Below are positions 1-10,303 of a stretch of DNA of 58,999 bases, piece after piece (the first letter of the stretch is position 1; each line of letters opens with the position of its first letter). Origin of the DNA: Spirochaetia bacterium (GTDB lineage Bacteria; Spirochaetota; Spirochaetia; Treponematales; Treponemataceae); assembly GCA_900769985.1 (NCBI GenBank), contig CAAGIS010000186.1, positions 1-58,999 on the forward strand, in the 5' to 3' direction. The position numbers and the translations under genes are program-made. The notes beneath the pieces are model-generated. The model had not been told where the DNA came from. It did not search any database and saw nothing but the letters and a program-made list of their open reading frames with translations.

Positions 1-3000
1 CAACTTCCTGTTCAGATTTTCCGATCTCACCTGCAACAGCAGGAAGAGAAACATCTGTAAGTCTTTCAATTGCAGATTGAATTTTATCAGCCTCAGAGCC
101 TGACTTTTCAAGGCGATTATCATAAGCAAGATAATTCTTATCCATAACATTCTTGTATGCCAGTGCCTTGACGGTCCGGAGTCCTGTCCTGCCATGTTCT
201 TTCAGTTCGTTTGCGGTTGCATCATATTCTTTTTCCACATTATTATAAAGTTCTCCTCTTGCAATTCCTGCTTCTATCAAGGCTGCTTTTGTTTCTTCCG
301 GCTGGATTGCAAGGAATTCTTGTTTTGGAGAATAGATTTGTACAAGTTCGTCAGAGAAAAGAACATCACTTAGTTCAGTGTTTTTCAGGACAAGGTTTCC
401 GTTTGTTTCCTGCGAAATGTATTCAAGTACATCTGAAACAATGTCAATTTCTTTCTGTTCAATTTCTTCTTCAAACCTTCTGTCAATTACTTCGTTAAGA
501 CGGTCGTCTGTACTTCCCCATTCATTTGTGTTTGCAATGTAATCAAGTTCTTCCTTATCAATCGGATATGACTGATTTTCAACGGTAACTTCAAATTTTG
601 TACTATATGGAGATGTTTCTGCATATTCTTTTCTAAGATATTCTGTAATGCAGTTTTCAATTGCACTGTCAAATAATTTTGCTTTTAACTCTGCCTGATA
701 TTTAATAACTTCGGAATAAGTTTTAAAGTTTTTATTGGCATATAAATTGTAATCCTCAAGAGTGTTTGCCTCCATATCAGTTGTATAATTTCCATTACGG
801 TCTTCAAGAGGGATAAACAGTTCACCATTTTTCCATTTTTCAATTTCATCAATTTCGTTGAATTCAGGATTGCTGTATTTGAATGAAATATTCTGTTCGA
901 TAAAATCAAGATTTCTGTCATATACCTTGTTTATATCTTCTACAGTTTTTATAGTATCAGAAAAACGGCTCGGTACAGAACTTTGATTTAATTTATCGTA
1001 ATCTTTTGCAGTTGCATCGTATTCTTCTTCTGATAAATAGGAATATGATGAAAGGAACTCCTCTTTAGAAAGTTTTGGAAAATCCTTCATTTTTTCTTCA
1101 TCATCGATAAATGAAATTTGTTTTTCATTTTGAGCCTGTGCTGGTTTTACAAAATCTTCATTGCGCTCTTTTTCCATTTTGTATTCTTTTATGCTGTCAT
1201 AGATTGTTTCATTTCTTTCTCCGCCCTGCCAGTTAATGAAAGTACAGCCGCATTCCTCCTTTACAAAGTTTTCTACGCCTTCAATCCATTCATTTACTTT
1301 TTCAAGGTTATCTCTGATTTCTTTTGGCACAGGAACTGAAAAATTAATGTTAAAGGAAGCGTTTTTCAGGTCATCAATATCGAAAATTTCAGATTCAATT
1401 TCATTGTCATTACAGCCGTATTTGCTCTTTATTTTTTCAATCTGATTTTCACGATACGCATCCATTTCTGCTTCATTCTTCAAGTCAGATGGGAAAGTAA
1501 ATCCGCATGGGAATGTAACGGAATGAGTTACACGAACCTTTTTAAGTTCTTTCTGAAAATTAATAAGAGATTCATAGGCATTTGTAAAACCGACATCAAA
1601 ATTTCTGCCTGAAGCATCAAGTTTTTCATCATCCCGCATTTTAATTGCATCTACAACTTCGGACACAAGAGATTCAAGCAGAATCTTATCTAAAGGCTTT
1701 GGCAATTCATCAGTAGAACCTTCTTCAGCTTCCCTATCAATAACGAAAAAATTATTTTCTTGGTCTTTAACAATTTCTTTTGCATAAGAACCAATCAATT
1801 CATCTTGCAAAAGCCATCCTGCATCCAATTTTATAAAATAACCGAATTCAGAAACTTTCTGCTTTATGTTTATATCAGAAGCCTGTGTAAAGTTTACTTC
1901 TGGACTTGGATTCACATTTTTTGAATTGGCGGTACTAATTCCTGTAAAATCAGAAATTTTGAAATCTACAGGTGGAAATGTTTCAAAAATTCTGTGAAAA
2001 TGTGTTTTAATTGTTTCAAGCTGAGATATAAAACCTTTTAGAGATTCTATATCTTTGTCATCAGCAGTTCCTGAATGAAGTTCTGAAAGTTCTTTTTCGT
2101 TCCAACTAAGAACATTATCAACAATTTTATGAGTAGAAACATATTCAGTTTTTCCTGTTTCTTCATCAACAGTATAAAAGTAAAGGTCATTCTTTGTTTT
2201 TTTCAGTTCAAGCCCGTTATCAAGATGTTTATAAAACATTTCTTCTGCCAGGTCGTCAGAGATAGAAACATTTTTTTCATTGAAATAATCTTTCAGGTAT
2301 TTTATGATTTCTTCATTGGATAAGTTTTCAAAAGTATTTTCCTTGTTTTTTTCTGCCCATAAAGCAAAAACCTCACTTCTGTTGATTTCATTAACAGTTG
2401 CCCAATTTATTGTTTTTCGCATTGCCTCCTGTTTCAGATGACTGTCTTTTCCAAGGTCTTCTATAAGAACATTTTCAATTACAGTTTTGAAATTTTCATA
2501 AGTATTTTCTGTAAATGTGTTCATTACAACCTGTTCACCATTATGATATGAATATGGAATTCCGCTTATTTCGCCCTCGCCTTTTTCACCAAGAATGTAA
2601 TTGTTGTAGTCCACCCAGCAACTTTCCTTATCTGTAATTGTGAATTCTACACAAACTGAACCGACATAAACTTGACCTTTGTAATCTTCCTTAATATTTC
2701 CGCTCGTAATTTCTTCTTTTACTGCATTGAATTGTTCTTCCGTAAAATTATCCCAGTTGAATTCAAGCGGCTGAGGCAAAAGATATTCTTTAAGAGCTAT
2801 ACGGTTTTCAGGTGTGTCCGGATAATAAAAATGTTCAAGGTTTTCGTCAGAAATCCAGATGTCTTTTCCATTTTCAAGAAGTTTTCCACCGGTTTCGAGT
2901 TTCCATTGCTGAGCTGCATCGTAATCAGTATCAAAAACTTCCATGTAATCCCAGCGTTCAATATGACGGGGAACTTTTAAATCTTCACAGTCAAAAACAA

Positions 3001-6000
3001 AATAACCACGGATAAGGTCATTAAAAGGAATATCATCTTCGATTCCAAGTTCCAAAGAAATTCTGTCCGGGCGGACAAAATCAAGGGATTTTTCTCCGTA
3101 AATTGCAGCATCATTTCCCTTTATTAAAGCTTCCAAATCAGCACCAAAAATGCCTGTTCCATAATCTATTCTTATATCGTGAGAATTTTCGGAATAAGTT
3201 TTTTTGATATTCTCAAGGGCTTTCTGAATATTTTGAGTTTTTTCAGATTTTGTGTAAGCGTTTAAGTTTTTTTCTGCAATCGGATTGTATTTTTTTGAAA
3301 CTTCAAACGCTTCATTGATTCTGTCGGTAAGAAGCATGTTAGGATTGTTTTCTTTCAATTCTATTAATAAATTCTCTTCAAATTCAGGAAGAGCTTTTTG
3401 TAAAGAATCAAAATCTTTAAATCTTTTGTCATCATTTATTAAAATATCTCCAAGTCTATCTGCAATTTCACATCTTTGTTCATATCCATCAGGAGCATCA
3501 TAAACATCATCATAATTAGCAGGTGTAAAAAGATTATAATTTATATTTTCATAAATCATTCTTGAAACGGCATTTGACAGAACTTTTTCATTTGTCCAAG
3601 TAGGAAACCTCTCTTTTGGAAATTCTTTTTTTACACTTTCATATAATTGAGCAAAAGAATCACCCTTTTTAAAATCATCACAGAACTTTCCTTCAAAGAA
3701 CTTTTCCATTCGCTCAAAAGCCGAAGAATCGATTGAAATATCTTGTTTCTGCTGTTCAACAGGACTGAACAAATCTTTCATCGTAGCTGTTGTAAATTCT
3801 GCAACTGAACTGAAAGAATTTTTTTCAAAAATGTCGCGGTAATTTTCAAAAATGAATTCAACAGTTTCTTTGTCCCAGTCAATCATTTCAGCCTGCTTTT
3901 CGTTTCCGTCAAGTTCGGCGATGCGGTTCAATACGGTTTCTGCAACTTTTCCGGTAATCCGAGCATGACATTCCGACAAAACAAGGTTTTCGTCATCCTT
4001 TATGTCCTGGTAATGTTCATCGTTAATGACTTCGTTCCAGATTGAAGTTCCTTTGAAAATCTCAAGACCTTTATTCCAAAGCATTGGATTTTCTTTGCGT
4101 GTAAGGTTATCCCAAAAATGAGTATATTCATGCATAGAAGCTTCAGCCGAAAGCACATCAGAATTGAGGTAGATTTTACCATTGTGTGCAAAGCCGTAGG
4201 TTGTGCCGTCTTTTACCATCTTTTCTGACTTAGAATCCAAAAACTTGACAAGGCTGTCTTTTGAGAGTATATTATTTATAGAGCCTTCAATTGGGAGAAC
4301 CTGCGCAAGGAATTGTACCTTGCATTCACGTTCCCATTCGAGGCTTCTTTTTTTATCAAAATAGACAAGATTTCCTCTTTGAATATTATCCTTTACATAC
4401 CGTATTTCTTCATTTCTGCCATAAATAGAAGTTACTTTGTTTATAACAAGGCGACCATATTTTTTATTTACTGCTACAGGAATAATAATAGACCTGTTTT
4501 TGAAATCTCTTCGTTCTGTAAAGAAAACATAACTGTCTCTCTGTCTGCGCGTTGGAGAATCAGAACGGAATACCATAACCGGGTCGGCTAGAGATTGAGG
4601 AATGTTTTTAAGTTCGTCTATTGTAAGTTTATGACCTTGTTCATCATCTGGATAAATAGGTTCTTCTCTTAATGCTTTTGAGATTGTAGACTGGTCAATT
4701 CCAATTGGAACATCTGCAATGCCTAATAATTTCATTACAGGTGAAATAGAGCCTACATTTAACATTTTTAATGGATTGATTGTTTTTTGTGTTTTGTCAT
4801 AATCTGCAATAAAAGCATCCAGTTCTTTTGAAAAAGCCTCTGCCTCAGATTGATTTGCCTGAAAATATTTATCGCTGAGATTTTCCTTTTTGTTACCTTC
4901 TATTTTTTGAAGAATTTCAGATGCTTTGAGAAGTTCATTAAACTTTGCTTTATCCGTAACAACTTCAATTCCTTTTTCCTGGAGTTTGTTTAAAACATAT
5001 TCTGAAGGGATAAACGGTTTCTCCTCAACATTCTGTTTGTTTTCTTTTTCCAGAAGCTTTTCTCTGGCATTTACACGCTGGAACAAAGATTCAAGGTCTT
5101 TATCGCTTTGAGTAAGTTCCTTTCCGGAAATGTTTTCCTGCCACTGTTTGTAATAATTGTCACCATATTTATCAATGTAATAACCAACAATAGCTTCGAT
5201 GTCTGATGTTTCCTGGAACATTTCATCAACTCTTGTTTTGAGCATAATGTCACTGTAGTTACTTTCTTTTTCTGCTTCTGAAAGTAAAACGACTTGTAAA
5301 GAATGGTATTTGTCTAAAAAATATTTTCGTGGATTATTCTCGAAAACCCGGATGTTTTTTAGCTCATCAACCCTTCTTCCGGCCTCTTTATTATCAGGAA
5401 CATTGTGAGAATTTTCTGAATCGATTTCAGCGAGCATCTGACCGGATTCATTGAAACGGTTTAATTCTGGATGTTTTTCAAGAAAATCATCAATGGCGTC
5501 TTCTGGAATTTCAGAAGCTTCAATATCAATGCCGAACTTTTTTGCAGCTTTTCCAATCTGTTCTCTTGCAGCATCTTTTGCAGGCAGATAGGTTTCTTTT
5601 TCTGCAAGTATATATAAATCATCCCATGTATAAAATGGATTAGATTTATTGTACAAATCCTGCATAGACTCAAAAAGACCTTCATCAAAATAATCTGCCC
5701 TTTTAGCAAGAGGTGATTCGAGCTGAAACTGTATTTCATCATGCAGATAATTAAGCATTCCCATAGGTGTTTCTACATCAACAATTTCATTGTTTTTATA
5801 TTCAACAAAATTTCCGTTTTCTCTATCGAAAAGAAAACTGAAAGATTCTGCATCATAATTAGCCATTTGGAGCATAAGTTTCGCTCTGTCATCACCAAGC
5901 GTATCGCCTGTTTCCTTTTCAAATGCTTTTTCCAGAGAAATAATCTGTTCTTTATCATTATTATCGATTAATTCAAGAGAACCAACTTTTTTAAAATCTG

Positions 6001-6898
6001 AATTATTTCCCTGCTCTCTTTCATTCCAATTCTTAATAATGAAATCATTTCGGAAGTTTTTGAATTTTTCATATTCTTCTATATGAAGTTTTACTGCATC
6101 CTTAATCATTGAATTAAGTTTTTCAACAAAAGCTTTGTCCTTAATAATGATTTCATCGCCACCGTTTTCAAGATTTCCCTCATCATTATCCCACGAATAG
6201 CGCACAGTAAATTTGTCATCAAGTTTTTCTTCAAGAGTTTCTTTTGAAAAATCGCCTCTCCAGATATATAAATCATCATAACGAAGGGATTTTCCCAAAT
6301 CCAAATGAAGCTGGTTTACAGAAGAAAGGCCCTGTTCCTTTACATAATCCCTTATCTTAATATAAAGATCAGATTCTGAATCCTTAATGATGTTCAAAAT
6401 ATCTTCATTATTTTTAAAAAACCATCGTGGTTCTTCATAAATAAGAAATTCTGAAGAATAAGGAATGCCGTCCTTTTCAAGCTGCTTTCTGGTATAGACT
6501 TCTGGAAAAGCCTGTATAACAGAAATATCTACAAAATGTTTTGAATGAATTTCTTCAAGCTCAGATATAATCCCTTTTACATTTTTAATAATATTATCAT
6601 CCGCTGTGCCGGCATGGAGTTCAGAAAGCTCCCTGTAATCCCAGTTTATGACATTTTCAATCATTTCCTGAATTTCCTCTACGCCGGCAACACTAAATAA
6701 TTCTCCAGATTCTGTATCAACTGCACAAAAATTAAAACTATTTCCATCTTTTTTTAGTTTTAGTTCAAGTCCATTTTCAAGATACCTGCTGTATATTTCA
6801 TCAGCAAGTTTATCCGATAAAACGATATATTTTTTATTTAAAAAATATTCTTTAAGTGCATTTACACTTTCTTCCCATGATAGATTTTCAAATTCCAT
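1..6898 (-). CDS. Giant polyvalent protein with MuF-C-like and zinc-peptidase-like domains (C-terminus beyond window)
   Basis: The reading frame is open to the window edge, giving at least 2299 residues. I start it at 6898 because TGGAGAATAAACTT precedes that ATG; the in-frame ATG at 6913 lies inside this ribosome binding site. Residues about 1-130 and about 1520-1640 are clearly related to each other (both contain L[ED]NGLELK and ELH[AS]GTADD), so there is an internal duplication. Residues about 440-490 share the DFLE[EK]HPEL segment with the ComM-like protein at 12044-14893. Residues about 705-870 look like a phage MuF C-terminal domain (core MVFRSDSPTRR, then NIQRGNLVYFDKKRS). A zincin motif HEYTH lies at 923-927. 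Family knowledge: such multidomain proteins are polyvalent cargo of conjugative elements. The function of the whole protein is inferred; it is probably translocated. Domain boundaries are approximate and were read by eye. Confidence 0.85.
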   Translation of the reverse strand, partial: MEFENLSWEESVNALKEYFLNKKYIVLSDKLADEIYSRYLENGLELKLKKDGNSFNFCAVDTESGELFSVAGVEEIQEMIENVINWDYRELSELHAGTADDNIIKNVKGIISELEEIHSKHFVDISVIQAFPEVYTRKQLEKDGIPYSSEFLIYEEPRWFFKNNEDILNIIKDSESDLYIKIRDYVKEQGLSSVNQLHLDLGKSLRYDDLYIWRGDFSKETLEEKLDDKFTVRYSWDNDEGNLENGGDEIIIKDKAFVEKLNSMIKDAVKLHIEEYEKFKNFRNDFIIKNWNEREQGNNSDFKKVGSLELIDNNDKEQIISLEKAFEKETGDTLGDDRAKLMLQMANYDAESFSFLFDRENGNFVEYKNNEIVDVETPMGMLNYLHDEIQFQLESPLAKRADYFDEGLFESMQDLYNKSNPFYTWDDLYILAEKETYLPAKDAAREQIGKAAKKFGIDIEASEIPEDAIDDFLEKHPELNRFNESGQMLAEIDSENSHNVPDNKEAGRRVDELKNIRVFENNPRKYFLDKYHSLQVVLLSEAEKESNYSDIMLKTRVDEMFQETSDIEAIVGYYIDKYGDNYYKQWQENISGKELTQSDKDLESLFQRVNAREKLLEKENKQNVEEKPFIPSEYVLNKLQEKGIEVVTDKAKFNELLKASEILQKIEGNKKENLSDKYFQANQSEAEAFSKELDAFIADYDKTQKTINPLKMLNVGSISPVMKLLGIADVPIGIDQSTISKALREEPIYPDDEQGHKLTIDELKNIPQSLADPVMVFRSDSPTRRQRDSYVFFTERRDFKNRSIIIPVAVNKKYGRLVINKVTSIYGRNEEIRYVKDNIQRGNLVYFDKKRSLEWERECKVQFLAQVLPIEGSINNILSKDSLVKFLDSKSEKMVKDGTTYGFAHNGKIYLNSDVLSAEASMHEYTHFWDNLTRKENPMLWNKGLEIFKGTSIWNEVINDEHYQDIKDDENLVLSECHARITGKVAETVLNRIAELDGNEKQAEMIDWDKETVEFIFENYRDIFEKNSFSSVAEFTTATMKDLFSPVEQQKQDISIDSSAFERMEKFFEGKFCDDFKKGDSFAQLYESVKKEFPKERFPTWTNEKVLSNAVSRMIYENINYNLFTPANYDDVYDAPDGYEQRCEIADRLGDILINDDKRFKDFDSLQKALPEFEENLLIELKENNPNMLLTDRINEAFEVSKKYNPIAEKNLNAYTKSEKTQNIQKALENIKKTYSENSHDIRIDYGTGIFGADLEALIKGNDAAIYGEKSLDFVRPDRISLELGIEDDIPFNDLIRGYFVFDCEDLKVPRHIERWDYMEVFDTDYDAAQQWKLETGGKLLENGKDIWISDENLEHFYYPDTPENRIALKEYLLPQPLEFNWDNFTEEQFNAVKEEITSGNIKEDYKGQVYVGSVCVEFTITDKESCWVDYNNYILGEKGEGEISGIPYSYHNGEQVVMNTFTENTYENFKTVIENVLIEDLGKDSHLKQEAMRKTINWATVNEINRSEVFALWAEKNKENTFENLSNEEIIKYLKDYFNEKNVSISDDLAEEMFYKHLDNGLELKKTKNDLYFYTVDEETGKTEYVSTHKIVDNVLSWNEKELSELHSGTADDKDIESLKGFISQLETIKTHFHRIFETFPPVDFKISDFTGISTANSKNVNPSPEVNFTQASDINIKQKVSEFGYFIKLDAGWLLQDELIGSYAKEIVKDQENNFFVIDREAEEGSTDELPKPLDKILLESLVSEVVDAIKMRDDEKLDASGRNFDVGFTNAYESLINFQKELKKVRVTHSVTFPCGFTFPSDLKNEAEMDAYRENQIEKIKSKYGCNDNEIESEIFDIDDLKNASFNINFSVPVPKEIRDNLEKVNEWIEGVENFVKEECGCTFINWQGGERNETIYDSIKEYKMEKERNEDFVKPAQAQNEKQISFIDDEEKMKDFPKLSKEEFLSSYSYLSEEEYDATAKDYDKLNQSSVPSRFSDTIKTVEDINKVYDRNLDFIEQNISFKYSNPEFNEIDEIEKWKNGELFIPLEDRNGNYTTDMEANTLEDYNLYANKNFKTYSEVIKYQAELKAKLFDSAIENCITEYLRKEYAETSPYSTKFEVTVENQSYPIDKEELDYIANTNEWGSTDDRLNEVIDRRFEEEIEQKEIDIVSDVLEYISQETNGNLVLKNTELSDVLFSDELVQIYSPKQEFLAIQPEETKAALIEAGIARGELYNNVEKEYDATANELKEHGRTGLRTVKALAYKNVMDKNYLAYDNRLEKSGSEADKIQSAIERLTDVSLPAVAGEIGKSEQEV

Positions 6899-6950
6899 AA
6901 GTTTATTCTCCATTTGATTATTGTTTATGATTTCTTTTGCTATCTGTTTT

Positions 6951-8369
6951 TCAAAAAAAAACAGAGTCTTTTTTAATGGCAGCAAAATCTAATGTTGTTA
7001 CTGTAGTACCGTTGATTACAGGATAAATACAAACAGGAGTTCCTTCGTTTTCTGCATCATCCAGGCAGACATTCATATCGAAATCTTTGCCCTTATATGA
7101 AAATCCATACCAGCAATCATTCAGCTCAGATTCAGAGATTTCAAAAGGTTCAATTTCAACAGAATCCCCATCTGAAAGCATGATTTTTCCCTGAATAGTT
7201 TTTCCATCATAATTCAAGCTGATTTTTGAGCCTTCAAAATCCCGAATGGTCATTTTTTCAGAAGATAAGGAATCATATTTTTGTTCCCAGTCTTTAGACT
7301 TTTCATTGACATTAAAAGTTTGTTGTTTTATATTATTTGCAGGGGAACTGCCATATTCAGTTATGGGGTTCTCCAGAACTTGGGAATCGAAAAACGATTC
7401 CCTTGATTTTTTTAAATAATCTGCACCAGGATTATCATTAATTCTATTAACAAAAGGTTCAATTTTCTTTTCTTTACCATTGCTAATATCAAGAAAAACA
7501 GTATGTTGAAAATGTACATTAGTTTCATTTAATGTACTTTCAAATGTAAATGTATAACCTCTTGCTTGAAGTTCTTTTGTAACTTTATTGATAAGTTCAT
7601 GATTTCCTGCACTCTTCAAAATACCTTTATTGTGTGTGCGTTTATAAAGTTCAGAGTTATTTGCATTTTTAAGTGCATTTTCTGCATAGATTGCAGCAGT
7701 CAGAGAAGTTAATAATTCTTTGTCAGAGCAGTTCTTCGGATTACTTTTTAAAACAGCTTTGTCATATACATTATGAGGATTTGTAGATGAAATCCTTTTT
7801 GTACCTTTTATTGTTTTTGTAGATGTTTTTAATTGCTTGACTTTTAACTGTTCTCGCCTTATATTATCTATAGAGGCAATGACAGCACCCACCTGTTCGC
7901 AGAGAAGAGAGTGTTCAGGTTTGTAGCCATATTGTGCGTTTACCGTTTTTATGGTTTCTGTCGCCTCTAAACTTAATTTTCCATCACTATCCATAATTCC
8001 ATAACCAGTAACAAGCCAGTTATCTAAATTTTTATTCCAATTTTTCTGCAAGAGAACTCTGATACCATCTTTATTTATAAATGCCCTTGTACCTGTTTTA
8101 TCATATCCGGTAATTTTCTCATTTTCAGATATGTCTTTTATTTTAAGCAGTAAAGAAGAAATATCTTTTCTGGAAAGCTGATCAATTTCTGCTCTACGCT
8201 GAATAATATGAATTATTCCATTTCCACCAAGAGATTTATTTGTCGTTAAATCACCGAAACTTCCATAATCAAAAATTACTTCCTTTAACTCTGGATTTTG
8301 AATTTTTAGGAATGATTTATTTTTTATTACATTTGCAAGTTCAATAAGACTTTTTTCTGCATTTTTCAT
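6951..8369 (-). CDS. Polyvalent protein with BECR-fold (barnase/EndoU/colicin E5-like) nuclease-like N-terminus
   Basis: 472 residues. The N-terminal part (about 25-180) has the look of the phage/conjugative PBECR or DUF3519-type RNase domains: a central GGNGIIHIIQRR with His54, then GYDKTGTRAFINKDGIRVLL and a late WLVTGYGI containing Thr121. Family knowledge: BECR-fold domains in polyvalent proteins are predicted RNases that attack host RNA or act as toxins. The C-terminal half (about 210-465) contains a block rich in acidic residues and Gly and resembles no family I can name. The start at 8369 is set by the ribosome binding site AGGGGAAGG, which overlaps the last codons of the upstream gene. 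The gene belongs to the contiguous minus-strand cluster and probably shares its transcript. Unlike its neighbours the protein ends in a hydrophobic KDSVFF. The nuclease call comes from motif recognition only. Confidence 0.7.
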   Translation of the reverse strand: MKNAEKSLIELANVIKNKSFLKIQNPELKEVIFDYGSFGDLTTNKSLGGNGIIHIIQRRAEIDQLSRKDISSLLLKIKDISENEKITGYDKTGTRAFINKDGIRVLLQKNWNKNLDNWLVTGYGIMDSDGKLSLEATETIKTVNAQYGYKPEHSLLCEQVGAVIASIDNIRREQLKVKQLKTSTKTIKGTKRISSTNPHNVYDKAVLKSNPKNCSDKELLTSLTAAIYAENALKNANNSELYKRTHNKGILKSAGNHELINKVTKELQARGYTFTFESTLNETNVHFQHTVFLDISNGKEKKIEPFVNRINDNPGADYLKKSRESFFDSQVLENPITEYGSSPANNIKQQTFNVNEKSKDWEQKYDSLSSEKMTIRDFEGSKISLNYDGKTIQGKIMLSDGDSVEIEPFEISESELNDCWYGFSYKGKDFDMNVCLDDAENEGTPVCIYPVINGTTVTTLDFAAIKKDSVFF

Positions 8370-8372
8370 TTT

Positions 8373-10301
8373 TTACCTTCCCCTTTCAATTTCAAAATCA
8401 CGCTTTAGTTCTTTTTTATGTTCTGGCTCTACTTTCTTTTTGAGAAAGTTTCCGAGATTATCAGAATTTGTAACGCCGTTTTCAGTCAGATATTTACCGA
8501 TAACCAGTTTTTCTTCCCTGCTGAATAAGGATAGTGCCTTTGCAGAAGATGCCAAAACGGTTTCTACAGAATTTTTCATGGAAGCCGGAAGCGTTTCCTT
8601 TATTTTTGAAATATAAGTCTGAATTATTTCTTTATCGCTTTTTGATTTTTCCAGATTATTTTCAGGAGGATAGAGTGCAAAAGAAGCATCAACACATTCA
8701 CCAGTAAGGTCTTTTTCAATTTTTTCATTGACTTCAATATCTTTTTTTTCTGCCTGCTCTTTTTCTTTTGCAACGGTATTTTCAAGATATTGCTTCAGTT
8801 TTGGATTTTCTTCAAGAACCTTATTGAAGTTCTGTTTATCCTTTCTGAAATGCTCAAGTTCATGTAATACAGTAGAATTAACATACCTTAAAACACTAAG
8901 GTTAAGGGAATTGACAAATTCTTCATCGCTCTGATTGAATTCAACATAAGTTTGCGGAGTAACTTCAATCCTGTCGCGGTCATTGTTCAAATAAAAAACA
9001 GAAGGAACTGAAACATCACCAATATCCAATGTAAAGATTTTTCCCTGAGCTTTCAGTTCGTCCGGTACAATCATATTCAAAGCAAGTCCAATAGCTGCCG
9101 GAAGTTTTTCTTTAACTTCATCATACGGAAAGTTTTCGTAATCTGTATCTGAACTTACTGAATAGTTGTGACGAAGAGTTACATCATATTCAACTTTACC
9201 GAACGGAGTCTGTACTTTATCATCAATTAAAGAAGAACCTTTTACATAGGCTGAATCAATCTGTTCAAGAACCGCATCAAAAGGATTTTTTCCTTTATTA
9301 CGAATGTAATCAAAAACTTCAGATGGAAAACTAATTTTATATTCAATATCAACAGGAAGATAAAAAGCAGGTCCCCTGTCTATAACATTTATTAAATGGG
9401 GAAACATTCCCTGCGAAAGTGCAATATCCATCTTTTCTCTTTTTTCTTCCAGACAGCGGTGAAAATATTCCTTAATGCCTTGCAGTTCAACGGTGTAATA
9501 AGTGTCATTTTCCCGGTCGTCAGAAAAATCCTTTGCCACAATGGAAGTATTTTTCTCCGGCAAAATCGGAGTTTGAAGGACATTTACTTCATAATCATCA
9601 TCGTGTTCAATAAAATCTCGAATCCAACTGTAATGCCCTTTATAATAATCATCAGACGGGTCAAGGTTATTATCAAACTGATAACCTTCATTCTTGAGAT
9701 GCTCTGCATATTCAATGATATTTTCATCATCAAGAGGTTTAAGGTATTCATGCTTCATGCCTTCCATATTTAGAAGATTGAATTTATTCAGAATCCAGTC
9801 GACCATATCATCATAATTGCAGGAATCATCAAAAGTCTGAAGTTTTCCGTCTTTTATAGCATCGTAAATGTGTTCTTCTCCGTATTCATTAATTAAGTCT
9901 TTAAAAGATTGTCCTATGGAAACGGCAAAATTCTCTTTAAGACCTGTAAAACCTGCGGCAGTTATTTCAATGTAGGTATCACCGATTTCAAGATATTCTA
10001 TCGGAGAATAATCTATTGCATGAAAATGAATTTCACCGTCATGGTCAAAACAATGGCAATGATGACATTTACATAAATCTTCAAAAGTTGTTCTTTCATT
10101 TTTTTCTGCATTGCTGGCAATAAGCTTGTACGGACCTTCAAGATTCTGGCAGTCACTGTCAGTAAGTCCAAGTTCATTTTTTAAGGTAATAAGCCTGTTA
10201 CGCTCAGTAGAAGATACATTACCGTCTGCGTATACATATTTTAATGCTTTTGTATATTCTTCAAATTTTGTCTGTTCGTTTTTTATTTCTTTTCTTGTCA
10301 T
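8373..10301 (-). CDS. Polyvalent-type protein with zinc metallopeptidase motif HELEH
   Basis: 642 residues. Visible features are a short helical N-terminus (residues 1-60, TerB/EF-hand-like in appearance, weak), a CHHCHCFDHDGEIHFHA stretch near residues 78-94 that is unusually rich in Cys and His and could bind metal, and a classic zincin motif HELEH at 480-484 (LHELEHFRKD) in the second half. Near the C-terminus, residues 600-619 carry the shared element core (KYLTENGV...NLGNF), followed by a basic tail ending in ERGR. The tail codons double as the Shine-Dalgarno of the next gene. It lies three bases from 6951-8369 and three bases from 10304-11344, so translation is probably coupled. The function is predicted to be proteolysis in donor or recipient; no family name can be assigned with certainty. 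Confidence 0.75.
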   Translation of the reverse strand: MTRKEIKNEQTKFEEYTKALKYVYADGNVSSTERNRLITLKNELGLTDSDCQNLEGPYKLIASNAEKNERTTFEDLCKCHHCHCFDHDGEIHFHAIDYSPIEYLEIGDTYIEITAAGFTGLKENFAVSIGQSFKDLINEYGEEHIYDAIKDGKLQTFDDSCNYDDMVDWILNKFNLLNMEGMKHEYLKPLDDENIIEYAEHLKNEGYQFDNNLDPSDDYYKGHYSWIRDFIEHDDDYEVNVLQTPILPEKNTSIVAKDFSDDRENDTYYTVELQGIKEYFHRCLEEKREKMDIALSQGMFPHLINVIDRGPAFYLPVDIEYKISFPSEVFDYIRNKGKNPFDAVLEQIDSAYVKGSSLIDDKVQTPFGKVEYDVTLRHNYSVSSDTDYENFPYDEVKEKLPAAIGLALNMIVPDELKAQGKIFTLDIGDVSVPSVFYLNNDRDRIEVTPQTYVEFNQSDEEFVNSLNLSVLRYVNSTVLHELEHFRKDKQNFNKVLEENPKLKQYLENTVAKEKEQAEKKDIEVNEKIEKDLTGECVDASFALYPPENNLEKSKSDKEIIQTYISKIKETLPASMKNSVETVLASSAKALSLFSREEKLVIGKYLTENGVTNSDNLGNFLKKKVEPEHKKELKRDFEIERGR

Positions 10302-10303
10302 AA

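Noticed and set aside
1..6898. A prophage, because of the MuF-C-like domain
   Set aside because: No terminase, portal, capsid or tail gene in the window; the neighbours are T4SS genes, SSB and other polyvalent proteins.
6899..6913. In-frame ATG at 6913 as start of the first giant gene
   Set aside because: The ATGGAG there is part of the ribosome binding site TGGAGAATAAACTT for the ATG at 6898.
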